Shown one piece after another: positions 25,604 to 34,030 of a DNA stretch of 64,000 bases. The notes under the pieces were generated by a model. It did no database searches and was not told where the DNA came from. It saw nothing but the letters and a program-made list of their open reading frames with translations. The translations under genes and the position numbers were made by a program. Numbering within the stretch: position 1 is the stretch's first letter; every line of letters starts with the position of its first letter. This DNA comes from Rhizobium ecuadorense (lineage in GTDB: Bacteria; Pseudomonadota; Alphaproteobacteria; Rhizobiales; Rhizobiaceae), in contig NZ_LFIO01000074.1 in NCBI RefSeq assembly GCF_001187535.1, positions 97,140-161,139 of the forward strand. The letters are read 5' to 3'.

Positions 25604-25654
25604 GAAAAAGGCCCCCAACGACGGCGTCGTGGAAGCCCTTCTCAGATCTTAAGC
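25604..25654 (-). ncRNA. Antisense RNA (ctRNA) in the repB-repC gap
   Basis: On the minus strand a promoter is visible: -35 TTGACT (25689-25684), 17 bases, -10 GATTCT (25666-25661). Starting about 25654, a roughly 50-nt transcript would run to a terminator hairpin made of GGGCTTCC/GGGGGCC arms around ACGAC-GCC-GTCGT, followed by TTTTTCTTTT (25609-25601). This position, size and strand match the counter-transcribed RNA that limits repC expression in repABC plasmids and is a main incompatibility factor. Exact ends are predicted, not measured. Confidence 0.8.
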
Positions 25655-25699
25655 ACATCGAGAATCGCATTTCCACGAATCACAGTCAAGCGTCTTAGG

Positions 25700-25712
25700 C
25701 ACCAAATTGGTG
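25700..25712 (+). promoter_or_regulatory. Inverted repeat in repC leader
   Basis: CACCAA-A-TTGGTG forms a perfect 6-base-arm palindrome 36 bases before the repC start. In the repC leader, pairing choices between such elements and the region covered by the antisense RNA decide whether the repC ribosome site is open, so this is a plausible part of the attenuation structure. Confidence 0.5.
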
Positions 25713-25748
25713 GATGGTTTTCTTTTGCCTGAACGAAGGTGAAGGCAA

Positions 25749-27053
25749 ATGGAGAGTGGATATGTGACGACGCCCTTTGGGCGGCGGCCGATGTCGCTTG
25801 GCATGCTGGCAAGCCAGCAATTGGCCGAGACGATCGAGCCGGGGATGAAACGCAGCAAGTGGAAGCTGTTTCGGGCGATCTGCGAAGCGCGGCCGGCGCT
25901 CGGCGTGACCGATCGGGCACTGACGGTGCTCGACGCGCTGCTGACCTTCTATCCCGATGACGAGATCTCCGAGGAAAAAGGCCTGATCGTCTTTCCGTCG
26001 AATGCGCAGCTGTCGCTCCGCGCCCGCGGCATGACGCCGGCCACACTCCGTCGGCATCTGGCCGTGCTGGTCGAGGCCGGCCTGATCCTGCGCAAGGACA
26101 GCCCGAACGGTAAGCGTTATGCCCGCCGCGACAGGGCTGGCGCCATCGGCGAAGCCTTCGGCTTCAGCATCGCGCCACTTCTCGCACGCGCGGTCGAGAT
26201 CGAAAGCCTTGCGGCCCAGGCGATCGCCGACCGGGAGTTGCTGAGAGCGACGAGGGAACGCCTGACGGTCTGCCGGCGCGATATCTCCAAGCTGATCTCA
26301 ACGGCGATCGATGAAGCGGTTCCGGGTGACTGGGAGCAGATGACGATGATGTTTCGTGCGATCGTCACCAGGATTCCGCGCATGGCTGGCATCGAAGAAC
26401 TGGCATCGCTGCTCGACGAAATGGGGCTGCTGCGGGACGAAGCCATCAACTTGCTGGAAAGGCACATTAAAAGACAAAAAATAGACGCCAATGAGTCTCA
26501 AAATGAGCGTCACAAACAGAATTCAAACCCCGACTCCACATATGAACTTGAACCAAGCTTCGAAACGAAGCAGGGCGAAAAGGCAGCGACAAACAACGAG
26601 AGCACGGCCGAACCGCCGGGTGAGCAAACGCCGAGGCCGTTCAAGCCCTCGGCTGGAATCACCGACAAGGTCTCGGGTGCCGCCGCGCCGATGTCCGGCC
26701 CAGGCCTGAAATCCTTCCCGCTCGCCCTCGTCCTTCAAGCCTGCCCTCAAATCCTCGACTATGGGCCGGGCGGAACCATCGGCAACTGGCGAGATCTGAT
26801 GTCGGCTGCGGTCATCGTGCGCTCAATGCTCGGTATCAGCCCCTCGGCCTATGAGGAAGCCTGCGCCGGCATGGGACCGGAAAATGCCGCGACCGTCATC
26901 GCCTGCATCCTGGAAAGGGGAGGGCATATCAATTCGCCCGGCGGCTATCTCCGCGATCTCACCCGCAGAACCGAAAGAGGCGAGTTTGCGATCGGGCCGA
27001 TGCTGATGGCGCTCGTGCGGGCAAATGGGCCGGCAGCAAGGCATGCCGGTTGA
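25749..27053 (+). CDS. repC: Replication initiator RepC
   Basis: 434 residues, usual for RepC of alphaproteobacterial repABC plasmids. Recognisable blocks are MESGYVTTPFGRRPMSLGMLASQ at the start, TDRALTVLDALLTFYPDDEIS, LIVFPSNAQLSLRARGMTPATLRRHLAVLVEAGLILRKDSPNGKRYARRD (winged-helix DNA-binding region, about residues 75-130) and the C-terminal SPSAYEEACAGMGPENAATVIACILERGG. RepC is the only protein needed for replication, and the origin lies inside the gene. The start at 25749 sits behind GAAGG, and its translation is controlled by the antisense RNA. No truncation is seen, so this replicon is probably functional. Confidence 0.97.
   Translation: MESGYVTTPFGRRPMSLGMLASQQLAETIEPGMKRSKWKLFRAICEARPALGVTDRALTVLDALLTFYPDDEISEEKGLIVFPSNAQLSLRARGMTPATLRRHLAVLVEAGLILRKDSPNGKRYARRDRAGAIGEAFGFSIAPLLARAVEIESLAAQAIADRELLRATRERLTVCRRDISKLISTAIDEAVPGDWEQMTMMFRAIVTRIPRMAGIEELASLLDEMGLLRDEAINLLERHIKRQKIDANESQNERHKQNSNPDSTYELEPSFETKQGEKAATNNESTAEPPGEQTPRPFKPSAGITDKVSGAAAPMSGPGLKSFPLALVLQACPQILDYGPGGTIGNWRDLMSAAVIVRSMLGISPSAYEEACAGMGPENAATVIACILERGGHINSPGGYLRDLTRRTERGEFAIGPMLMALVRANGPAARHAG
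26455..26570. other. AT-rich centre of repC, predicted origin of replication
   Basis: Within a GC-rich gene this stretch turns AT-rich (ATTAAAAGACAAAAAATAG and following) and encodes a low-complexity Lys/Asn/Gln/Ser linker between the two RepC domains. It contains GACGC...GCGTC (26484-26511) and two copies of ATGAG. In repABC plasmids the origin was mapped to such a central AT-rich part of repC, so I assign oriV here by analogy. Confidence 0.6.
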
Positions 27054-27159
27054 GGGAGTTCCGTACGCGATAATCATATTGTGTTCGGTCTGTAATCACC
27101 TCTTTACAACTAACATGTCACTCTGTTACTTCTGATCTCGATAATCGGGAGGGATATAT

Positions 27160-28044
27160 TTGACCCAGAAATTCGGGCTGTCAGTCGCTCTCGCCACGCC
27201 GTTCGACGGCAATGGCGATATAGCGATCGATGTTATGATCGCGCAGGCAAGACGATGCCTTGCTGCCGGATGCTCCAGCGTCACGCTGTTCGGTACGACG
27301 GGTGAAGGCTCCTCGATCGGAAGCCGGGAACGTGACCGTGTTTTCGAGGCCTTCCTCGATGCCGGGATCGAGGCAAAGAACATCATCGTCGGGGTGCTGG
27401 TCGACGCCGCCGAGGATGCGGCGATGCAGGCCGATCATGCTCTTTCCAAGGGTGCTCGCAATATCCTTCTCGCCCCGCCGTCCTATTTCAAGAACGTCAG
27501 CGACGACGGTGTCTTCCATTGGTTTTCGGCGGTCTTTGCCATGTTGGGCGACAAGGCGCGCGACATTATCGTCTATAACCTTCCTTCGCTCACCATGGTT
27601 CCGCTGACCGTGTCGCTGATCGGCCGGCTGCGGACCGCCTTCCCCAACATCGTCACAGGCGTCAAGGATTCTTCCGGCGACTGGCCTTATACCGAAAGCC
27701 TGCTCAAGGCGCATAGCGATCTCATCATCCTGGTGGGTGATGAACGGCATCTCGCCAGGGGCGTGCGGCTCGGCGGCCAGGGGGCAATCTCCGGGATGGC
27801 GAATTTCGTGCCCCGCGACGTCAAGCTGATGGCCGAAGACGGCAAGGACGACCCCCGCATCGAGGGTTTCGTGGCCGAATTGCTGAAATATCCTGTCGTC
27901 CCGGCCGTGAAGGCGATGGTGGCGCACGTGATGTCGGAGGAGATCTGGCTTGCGGTTCGACCACCGCTCGGTTCAATATCCGGCGAAGGGCAGGCGCAAC
28001 TCGTTATGGCTTTCGATAAGCTTTTCCAGTCGAAAGCGGCATAG
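27160..28044 (+). CDS. Dihydrodipicolinate synthase-family aldolase/lyase
   Basis: 294 residues, TIM-barrel class I lyase. Motifs: LATPFDGNGDI at the N-terminus, FGTTGEGSSIG (anion loop), the Tyr of DIIVYNLPS and the Schiff-base Lys of VTGVKDSSGD. The start is a TTG at 27160 behind GGGAGGGA; no ATG is suitably placed. It is followed by a GntR regulator and an ABC sugar importer, so it likely cleaves a 2-keto-3-deoxy sugar acid or a similar imported compound rather than making dipicolinate. It is only distantly similar to the lyase at 1977-2930. Confidence 0.88.
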   Translation: MTQKFGLSVALATPFDGNGDIAIDVMIAQARRCLAAGCSSVTLFGTTGEGSSIGSRERDRVFEAFLDAGIEAKNIIVGVLVDAAEDAAMQADHALSKGARNILLAPPSYFKNVSDDGVFHWFSAVFAMLGDKARDIIVYNLPSLTMVPLTVSLIGRLRTAFPNIVTGVKDSSGDWPYTESLLKAHSDLIILVGDERHLARGVRLGGQGAISGMANFVPRDVKLMAEDGKDDPRIEGFVAELLKYPVVPAVKAMVAHVMSEEIWLAVRPPLGSISGEGQAQLVMAFDKLFQSKAA

Positions 28045-28068
28045 TCAAGCATGCTACGGGAAGAGGCG

Positions 28069-28728
28069 ATGGACGGAATGGACGAGCAGCCGACGCTGCG
28101 GGAGAAGGCGTATGCGAGCTTCACGCGCCATCTTCTTGCGCGTGATGTGCGCCCCGGCCAGTTCGTGTCCCAGCGCCGTCTCGTGGAGCTGACCGGACTG
28201 ACGCTTGGCGCCATCCGTGAACTCATCCCCAGGCTTGAAGCCGAAGGGCTGATCAAGACCGTGCCACAGCGGGGATTGCAGATCGCTCACATCGATCTCA
28301 ATCTCATCCGCGAGGCATTCCAGCTGCGCGTGTTCCTGGAAAAGGAGGCGGTGGCGCTCTTCACCCGGTCGGCGTCGGACGAGACGATTGCCGGGCTTTT
28401 GAAGCAGCATCGGGATATCGCCGACGCCATTCGCAGCGGCGATGGCTCGCATGAACTGGAACTGCGCGCGCAGGCCGTCGACTGGGGCATGCATGACGCC
28501 TTTATCGATGCACTTGGCAATACCATCATTTCGAATGCCTACCGGGTAAACTCGATCAAGATGCGCCTGATCAGCCAAGACCGGTTTCGCATCGAGGGTC
28601 ACGTCGGGCCTGTCATGGGCGAGCACCTGAAAGTGCTCGAGGCGATCGAACGACGATCGGCGGAGGACGCCGTCAACAACCTTGTCGCACACATCAACGG
28701 TGCAAGGGACCGTGCGCTGAGGATCTAA
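28069..28728 (+). CDS. GntR-family regulator, FCD type
   Basis: 219 residues from the ATG at 28069, preceded by GGAAGAGG; in-frame ATGs at 28051 and 28078 are alternatives. Winged helix-turn-helix at about residues 10-70 (REKAYASFTRHLLARDVRPGQFVSQRRLVELTGLTLGAIRELIPRLEAEGLI) and an FCD ligand domain with the three metal-binding histidines in WGMHDAF, GEHLKVLEAI and LVAHINGARDRAL. It starts 24 bases after the lyase gene and precedes the importer genes, so it is probably their local regulator. Confidence 0.9.
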   Translation: MDGMDEQPTLREKAYASFTRHLLARDVRPGQFVSQRRLVELTGLTLGAIRELIPRLEAEGLIKTVPQRGLQIAHIDLNLIREAFQLRVFLEKEAVALFTRSASDETIAGLLKQHRDIADAIRSGDGSHELELRAQAVDWGMHDAFIDALGNTIISNAYRVNSIKMRLISQDRFRIEGHVGPVMGEHLKVLEAIERRSAEDAVNNLVAHINGARDRALRI

Positions 28729-28783
28729 TCGGGAATAATCAGCCGGAGGTGAGGAGATCGCCGGCAAAAGGAGGAGGAATACC

Positions 28784-30112
28784 ATGCCATCATTTTTGAA
28801 TCCGACGAGACGCGGCTTTCTGGCGGGGACGGCCGCTTTCGGGGCGAGCAGCATGCTCGGCATGCGCTCCGCATCGGCTGCCGTCGACTGGAAGCGCTTC
28901 GCCGGCACCACGCTCGAGGTCAATCTGGTCAAGAGCCCGCGCAGCGAAATACTCCTGAAGTACCTGCCCGAATTCGAGGAGCTCACCGGCATCAAGGTCA
29001 ATGCCGAAGCAACGCCCGAGCAGCAGCAGCGCCAGAAGACGACGATCGAGCTCAGCTCGGGAAAGCCGAGCTTCGACGTCGTGCATATGAGCTATCACGT
29101 CCAGAAGCGGCAGTTCGAAAAGGGCGGCTGGCTTGCCGACATCGGCGGCTTCCTCAAGGATCCCGCGCTGACCGATCCATCGCTGACGGAGGGTGATTTC
29201 GCCGAAGCCGGCCTCGCCTTCGCCAAGGACGCCGGCGGCGTTCTGCGTTCTCTTCCCTTTTCGGTCGATTACTGGATCATCTACTGGAACAAGGCGCTGT
29301 TCGAGAAGAAGGGGCTTTCCTACCCGACGACGTTCGAAGAGCTGGCAAGTGCGGCCGAAGCGCTCACCGATCCGTCGACCAACACCTACGGCTTCGTTGC
29401 CCGCGGCCTGAAGAACGCCAATACCCCGGTCTGGACGTCGCTGCTGCTCGGCTACGGTTCGAGCCCGCTCGGCCCGGACGGCAAGCTCCGCACGACATCG
29501 CCGGAAGCGGTCGATGCCGCCAAACTTTACCAGAAGCTGATGACCAAGACCGCCCCTCCCGGCGTCTCCGGCTTCAACTGGGCCGAGGCGCAGTCGGCCT
29601 TCCTGCAGGGCAAGATCGGCATGTGGCTCGATGGCGTCGGCTTTGCCCCGCCGATCGAGAATCCTGAGAAGTCGCGCGTCGTCGGCCAGGTCGGTTACGG
29701 CATCATGCCGAAAGGCCCGAAGGCACAGGCCGCAGGCACCTTCGGCGACGGGCTCGGCGTCGTCGCCGCAAGCCAGAAAAAGGAAGCGGCCTACCTCTTC
29801 TGCCAATGGGCGATATCGCATGACATGGGCGCCCGTCTGCTGCAGGCCGGCGCCGGTGTTCCTTTCCGCCAGTCCGTGCTCGAGGATGCGAAGGTCCGCG
29901 AAGGCGTCAAGATGCCGGGCGCTTGGCTCGATGCCGTCGTCGGTTCCGGCAAGATCTCGCAGCTCGCGCTGCCGGTCATCATTCCGGTCACCGAGTTCCG
30001 CGACATCTATGGCGTCGGCCTCACCAACATGATCGGCGGCGCCGATCCGGAAACCGAGCTCAAGGCCGCGACGGCACAGTTCGAACCCGTCCTGGCGAAA
30101 AGCGAGGGATAA
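28784..30112 (+). CDS. Sugar-binding protein, ABC importer family 1 (CUT1), Tat-like signal
   Basis: 442 residues. The N-terminus MPSFLNPTRRGFLAGTAAFGASSMLG...ASA carries a twin-arginine pattern, so Tat export is likely. The mature part is a family-1 receptor: FEELTGIKVNAEATPEQQQRQKTTIELSSGKPSFDVVHM, and later VDYWIIYWNKALFEKKGLSYPTTFEEL. An extremely strong ribosome site (AAAGGAGGAGG) precedes the ATG, fitting high receptor expression. Its TAA stop shares its last A with the next gene's ATG (TAATG). It binds an unknown sugar for the two permeases that follow; no ATPase gene is in this operon. Confidence 0.92.
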   Translation: MPSFLNPTRRGFLAGTAAFGASSMLGMRSASAAVDWKRFAGTTLEVNLVKSPRSEILLKYLPEFEELTGIKVNAEATPEQQQRQKTTIELSSGKPSFDVVHMSYHVQKRQFEKGGWLADIGGFLKDPALTDPSLTEGDFAEAGLAFAKDAGGVLRSLPFSVDYWIIYWNKALFEKKGLSYPTTFEELASAAEALTDPSTNTYGFVARGLKNANTPVWTSLLLGYGSSPLGPDGKLRTTSPEAVDAAKLYQKLMTKTAPPGVSGFNWAEAQSAFLQGKIGMWLDGVGFAPPIENPEKSRVVGQVGYGIMPKGPKAQAAGTFGDGLGVVAASQKKEAAYLFCQWAISHDMGARLLQAGAGVPFRQSVLEDAKVREGVKMPGAWLDAVVGSGKISQLALPVIIPVTEFRDIYGVGLTNMIGGADPETELKAATAQFEPVLAKSEG

Positions 30113-31053
30113 TGGCCTCGGCAAGCATCGAAACGGCCGCAGCCGCCAAGGCCGCCTCGAAGGGAAGGAGCAACGCGGGTCGCGTTGCTCCCAACTACTG
30201 GCCCTTCGTCATCCCGGCGCTGATCGTCATCGCGGCCGTTATCGTTTTTCCATGGGTGTTTACCCTTTGGATGAGCGTCAACAGCTGGACGCTCGGCCAG
30301 TCCCAGGTTTTCGCCGGACTGGACAATTATGCCCGCCTGGCCGTGGACATGCGCTTCTGGGAGTCGCTGTGGCATACGGTGCTCTATACGACGCTCTCTG
30401 TGGTGGCGCCGCTCTTCTTAGGCACGCTCGCCGCGTTGATTTTCGATACGCAATTCCCGCTGCGCGGCCTTCTGCGCGGCATATTCGTGATGCCGATGAT
30501 GGCGACACCGGTCGCCATCGCCCTGGTCTGGACAATGATGTTTCATCCGCAGCTCGGCGTCCTCAATTATCTTCTTTCCTTCATCGGCATCGGCCCGCAG
30601 GAGTGGATCTATAATCAGAGCAGCGTCATCCCCTCGCTGGTGCTGGTCGAGACCTGGCAATGGACGCCGCTCATCATGCTGATCGTGCTCGGCGGTCTGG
30701 CGGCGGTTCCGCGCGAGCCCTATGAAAGTGCGGAGATCGACGGCGCCAATGTCTGGCAGAAATTCCGCTATCTGACCCTGCCGATGATCGCGCCCTTCCT
30801 GATGATTGCCGTGATCATCCGCAGCATCGATGCGGTGAAAAGCTTCGACATCATCTATGCCATGACCCAGGGCGGCCCGGGCACGGCGTCGGAAACGATC
30901 AATATCTATCTCTACAACACCGCTTTCGCCTACTACGATATCGGTTATGGCTCGGCCATGGCGGTGGTTTTCTTCATCCTCATCGTCCTGCTCTCCTTCG
31001 TCCTTCTGATGCTCCGGCAGCGCGCGAACTGGTCCGACGGGGAGGCACGCTGA
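30112..31053 (+). CDS. ABC sugar permease, MalF/UgpA type
   Basis: 313 residues from the ATG at 30112, which overlaps the receptor stop by one base. A Lys/Ala-rich cytoplasmic start (residues 1-30) precedes six membrane helices. Family marks are the EAA loop (PYESAEIDGANVWQKFRYLTLPMIAPF) that contacts the ATPase and the MTQGGPGTASETINIYLYN segment. First channel subunit of the importer. Stop and next start overlap (TGATG). Confidence 0.93.
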   Translation: MASASIETAAAAKAASKGRSNAGRVAPNYWPFVIPALIVIAAVIVFPWVFTLWMSVNSWTLGQSQVFAGLDNYARLAVDMRFWESLWHTVLYTTLSVVAPLFLGTLAALIFDTQFPLRGLLRGIFVMPMMATPVAIALVWTMMFHPQLGVLNYLLSFIGIGPQEWIYNQSSVIPSLVLVETWQWTPLIMLIVLGGLAAVPREPYESAEIDGANVWQKFRYLTLPMIAPFLMIAVIIRSIDAVKSFDIIYAMTQGGPGTASETINIYLYNTAFAYYDIGYGSAMAVVFFILIVLLSFVLLMLRQRANWSDGEAR

Positions 31054-31868
31054 TGAAGCGCAAGACGCTCGATCGCATCGGACTGCTGTTCGTCGCCCTG
31101 GTGATGATCTCGCCGGTCGTCCTGTTCTTCCTCTGGATGATCTCGCTGTCGCTGAAATACGAGATCGACAACGGCGCCTATCCGCCCATCTTCATTCCGG
31201 AGCGTTTCGCCTGGACGAATTATCTGAAGGTCTTCGAGGAGAATAATTTCTTCCTCTATCTCTGGAATTCCGTGCTGGTGACCGGTGCCGCGACGCTTCT
31301 GGCGCTGCTGATCGGCGTGCCGGCCGGCTACGGCATCGCGCGGCTGAAGGCGGAGAAGTCGGCGATGGTCATCATGATCGCCCGTATGACGCCCGGCCTT
31401 TCCTTCCTGATCCCGCTTTTCCTGCTATTCCAGTGGCTGAACCTGCTCGGCACGCTGATGCCGCAGATCATCATTCATCTCGTCGTCACCGTGCCGATCG
31501 TCGTCTGGATCATGATCGGCTATTTCGAGACGACGCCGATGGAGCTGGAAGAGGCTGCAAGCATCGACGGTGCGACGCCCTGGCAGATTTTCCGTCTGGT
31601 CGCTTTGCCGATCGCCAAGCCCGGCATTGTCGTCGCCTTTATCCTGTCGGTCATCTTCTCCTGGAACAACTTCGTCTTCGGCATCGTGCTCGCCAGCCGC
31701 GAGACGCGCACGCTTCCGGTCGCGGTCTACAACATGCTCTCCTTCGAACAGGTCAGTTGGGGGCCGCTTGCGGCGGCGGCGTTGATCGTCACCCTGCCGG
31801 TGCTGATATTGACGGTGTTTGCGCAACGGCAGATCGTCGCGGGGCTGACGGCCGGAGCCGTCAAGTGA
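31053..31868 (+). CDS. ABC sugar permease, MalG/UgpE type
   Basis: 271 residues with six predicted helices. The EAA loop reads TPMELEEAASIDGATPWQIFRLVALPIAKPG. The C-terminal FAQRQIVAGLTAGAVK is the standard ending of MalG-type permeases. GGGGAGGC lies before its start. No ATPase gene follows; the operon instead runs into a RIME-like repeat and a PfkB kinase gene. An ATPase from elsewhere, such as the 52435 gene, must supply the power. Confidence 0.93.
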   Translation: MKRKTLDRIGLLFVALVMISPVVLFFLWMISLSLKYEIDNGAYPPIFIPERFAWTNYLKVFEENNFFLYLWNSVLVTGAATLLALLIGVPAGYGIARLKAEKSAMVIMIARMTPGLSFLIPLFLLFQWLNLLGTLMPQIIIHLVVTVPIVVWIMIGYFETTPMELEEAASIDGATPWQIFRLVALPIAKPGIVVAFILSVIFSWNNFVFGIVLASRETRTLPVAVYNMLSFEQVSWGPLAAAALIVTLPVLILTVFAQRQIVAGLTAGAVK

Positions 31869-31917
31869 ACAGGTGAGACGACGGTTTTGACGACTTCTTT
31901 CGCCTTCCATCCGCCCG

Positions 31918-32032
31918 CTAGAACAGGATGATTTTAGGCCGGTCGGCCTAAAGTCTGAATCCTGCTCTCAATAAAGAGTTAGAGCATGATGTCGTCCGAA
32001 AACCGCTCACACTTTTCGGCGTCATGCTCTAG
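31918..32032. repeat. RIME-like palindromic repeat element, copy 1
   Basis: About 115 bases with two nested palindromes. The first is TTTAGGCCG-GT-CGGCCTAAA at 31933-31952. The second has outer arms AGAGCATGA and TCATGCTCT at 31981-31989 and 32022-32030, with inner CCGAAAA/TTTTCGG. The same GAATCCTG...AGAGTTAGAGCA-GATGTC...CATGCTCTAG pattern recurs at 32958-33031. It matches the rhizobial intergenic mosaic elements I know from this family. The predicted start of the downstream kinase lies inside it. Confidence 0.8.
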
Positions 32033-32978
32033 TCCGGCGCGCAGTGTTTTGTGCGTCGGCGCTGCGGTCCTGGACACGCTGTTTCGCGTGCGGGCGCTGC
32101 CGGCCGGCCAGGGCAAAATTCTCCCCTACGATATGCTGCAGGTCGCCGAAGGCATGGCGTCGAGCGCGGCCTTTGCGGTCGCCCGGCTGGGTGGCAATGC
32201 CAGCCTCTGGGGTGCGGTCGGTGATGATGCCACCGGCGAACGCATCATTGCCGACCTCGGCAGCAGCGGCATCGATACGAGCGGCATGGTCCGTGTGGCG
32301 GGCGCCCGCTCGGCGGTCTCGACGATCCTTGTCGACGATCAGGGCGAGCGGTTGATCGTGCCCTTCTACGATGCGGCCCTGCACGAGACGGTCAAACCGG
32401 TGACAAAACAGGACGTGTCAGCTTTCGATGCGGTTCTGGTCGACGTCCGCTGGCCGAAGCTGGCATTGCGGACGCTGCTCGCAGCCGCAGAGGCGGGCAA
32501 ACCGGCTATTCTCGACGGCGACGTTGCCGGCGACGGCGTGATCGAGATGCTGGCACCTGCGGCCAGCCACATCGTGTTCTCGCAGCCGGCCGCCGAGCGC
32601 CTCACTGGAACTGCCGAGCCGGCGAAGGCCGTTGGTCTCTTGAAGCGAAAGTTCGAGCACGCCTTCATCAGCGTTACGTCAGGAGAAAACGGCTCCTTCT
32701 GGTGCGACGACCGAAGCGGCGAAATCTTCCATCTTGCCGCTCCGAAAGTAAGGGCTGTCGATACGCTCGCGGCCGGCGATATTTTCCATGGCGCTTTCGC
32801 TCTGGCGATCGCAGAAGGCGTGCCGATCGCCGAGACGATGCGTTTCTCGTCCATGGCGGCGGCGCTCAAATGCCAGGTCTTCGGCGGCCGTATCGGCGCG
32901 CCCGGCAGAGCCGATGTCTGCGATGCGCTGCGGGGCTGGGACGCACCGGTGACGAAGATGAATCCTGTTCTAAATTAA
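31986..32978 (+). CDS. PfkB-family carbohydrate kinase
   Basis: 330 residues as drawn from an ATG inside the repeat. The first ~16 residues (MMSSENRSHFSASCSS) are encoded by the RIME-like element; the true fold begins at SVLCVGAAVLDTLFRV. A TTG at 32049 (VLC) would be an internal alternative. Ribokinase-fold marks: GMASSAAFAVARLGGNASLWGAVGDDATG and the anion-hole/catalytic motif DTLAAGDIFHGAFALA near the C-terminus. It probably phosphorylates the sugar or keto-deoxy acid imported by the preceding transporter. The last residues (NPVLN) and stop are also repeat-derived. Confidence 0.87.
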   Translation: MMSSENRSHFSASCSSPARSVLCVGAAVLDTLFRVRALPAGQGKILPYDMLQVAEGMASSAAFAVARLGGNASLWGAVGDDATGERIIADLGSSGIDTSGMVRVAGARSAVSTILVDDQGERLIVPFYDAALHETVKPVTKQDVSAFDAVLVDVRWPKLALRTLLAAAEAGKPAILDGDVAGDGVIEMLAPAASHIVFSQPAAERLTGTAEPAKAVGLLKRKFEHAFISVTSGENGSFWCDDRSGEIFHLAAPKVRAVDTLAAGDIFHGAFALAIAEGVPIAETMRFSSMAAALKCQVFGGRIGAPGRADVCDALRGWDAPVTKMNPVLN

Positions 32979-33031
32979 AGAGTTAGAGCACGATGTCATG
33001 AGAAAACCGCTCACGGCATCATGCTCTAGAA
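32958..33031. repeat. RIME-like palindromic repeat element, copy 2
   Basis: About 74 bases: GAATCCTGTTC, AAAGAGTTAGAGCACGATG and GAAAACCGCTCACGGCATC followed by ATGCTCTAG. It is a shorter version of the element at 31918-32032, lacking the TTTAGGCC palindrome. It overlaps the end of the kinase gene and reaches the end of the convergent pit gene. Confidence 0.78.
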
Positions 33032-34030
33032 GAAGTCCGAAAGCCAGTAGCAGAGCGCTGAAATGGTCGCGGCGGCCGGGAGTGTGACAACCCAGGCGAT
33101 AACGATGTTGCCGGCCAAGCCCCAGCGAACGGCTGACAGCCGTCGGGCGGCACCCACGCCGATGATGGCGCCGGTGATCGTGTGCGTCGTCGAGACCGGG
33201 ATGCCCAGCCAGGTTGCGCCGAACAGCGTCAATGCTCCGCCGGTTTCGGCACAGAAACCCTGCATTGGGTTGAGGCGCGTGATCTTCGAGCCCATGGTGT
33301 GGACGATCCGCCATCCGCCGCAAAGTGTGCCGAGCGCCATTGCGCCCTGGCATGACAGAACGACCCAGAGCGGTACATGGAAGCCGCCGGTCAGATAGCC
33401 TTGCGAATAGAGCAACACGGCAATGATGCCCATCGTCTTCTGAGCGTCGTTGCCGCCATGGCCGAGGGAATAGAGGGAGGCGGAGACAAATTGGAAAACC
33501 CGGAATGTCCGATCGACAGCGAAAGGCGTCTGCCGCACGAAGATCCACGACACGATCAGGATGAGCAGCAGCGCAAGGAGAAACCCGATCGCCGGCGACA
33601 TCACGATGGCGCCGGCCGTTTTCAACAATCCGCTCCACACGATCGAACTGAAACCTGTCTTCATCAGGCCAGCGCCCACCAGTCCGCCGACCAGTGCATG
33701 CGATGAACTCGAGGGGATACCGAAGATCCAGGTGACGATGTTCCAGACGATCGCGCCCACCAGCGCCGCGAAGATGACTTGCGGCGTGACGATGGCCGGA
33801 TCGATAATGCCGGTCCCGAGCGTTTCTGCGACGTGCAGACCGAAGAACAGGAAGGCGATGAAGTTGAAGAAAGCCGCCCAAAACACAGCATATTGCGGAC
33901 GCAGCACCCGCGTCGACACAATCGTGGCGATCGAATTGGCTGCATCGTGCAGGCCGTTCAAGAAATCAAAGAAGAGGGCAACGGCCACGAGAGCGGCAAG
34001 GAGGGGCAGGGCGAGGGTGGCTTCCATCAA
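33026..34030 (-). CDS. pit: Low-affinity inorganic phosphate transporter Pit
   Basis: 334 residues, ten or so membrane helices, PiT family. The two signature repeats are FFDFLNGLHDAANSIATIVSTRVL near the N-terminus and SLGHGGNDAQKTMGII in the second half; both GxxDxxN-type motifs bind metal phosphate. It imports phosphate as a neutral metal complex driven by protons. Its start overlaps the stop of the DUF47 gene by four bases (ATGA). In rhizobia this pair (orfA-pit) is repressed by PhoB, in accord with the PHO box upstream. Confidence 0.95.
   Translation of the reverse strand: MMEATLALPLLAALVAVALFFDFLNGLHDAANSIATIVSTRVLRPQYAVFWAAFFNFIAFLFFGLHVAETLGTGIIDPAIVTPQVIFAALVGAIVWNIVTWIFGIPSSSSHALVGGLVGAGLMKTGFSSIVWSGLLKTAGAIVMSPAIGFLLALLLILIVSWIFVRQTPFAVDRTFRVFQFVSASLYSLGHGGNDAQKTMGIIAVLLYSQGYLTGGFHVPLWVVLSCQGAMALGTLCGGWRIVHTMGSKITRLNPMQGFCAETGGALTLFGATWLGIPVSTTHTITGAIIGVGAARRLSAVRWGLAGNIVIAWVVTLPAAATISALCYWLSDFF

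Noticed and set aside
27054..27159. Terminator after repC
   Set aside because: The gap has no convincing GC-rich stem with a T run; GTTCCGTACGCGATAA looked palindromic but its arms do not pair.
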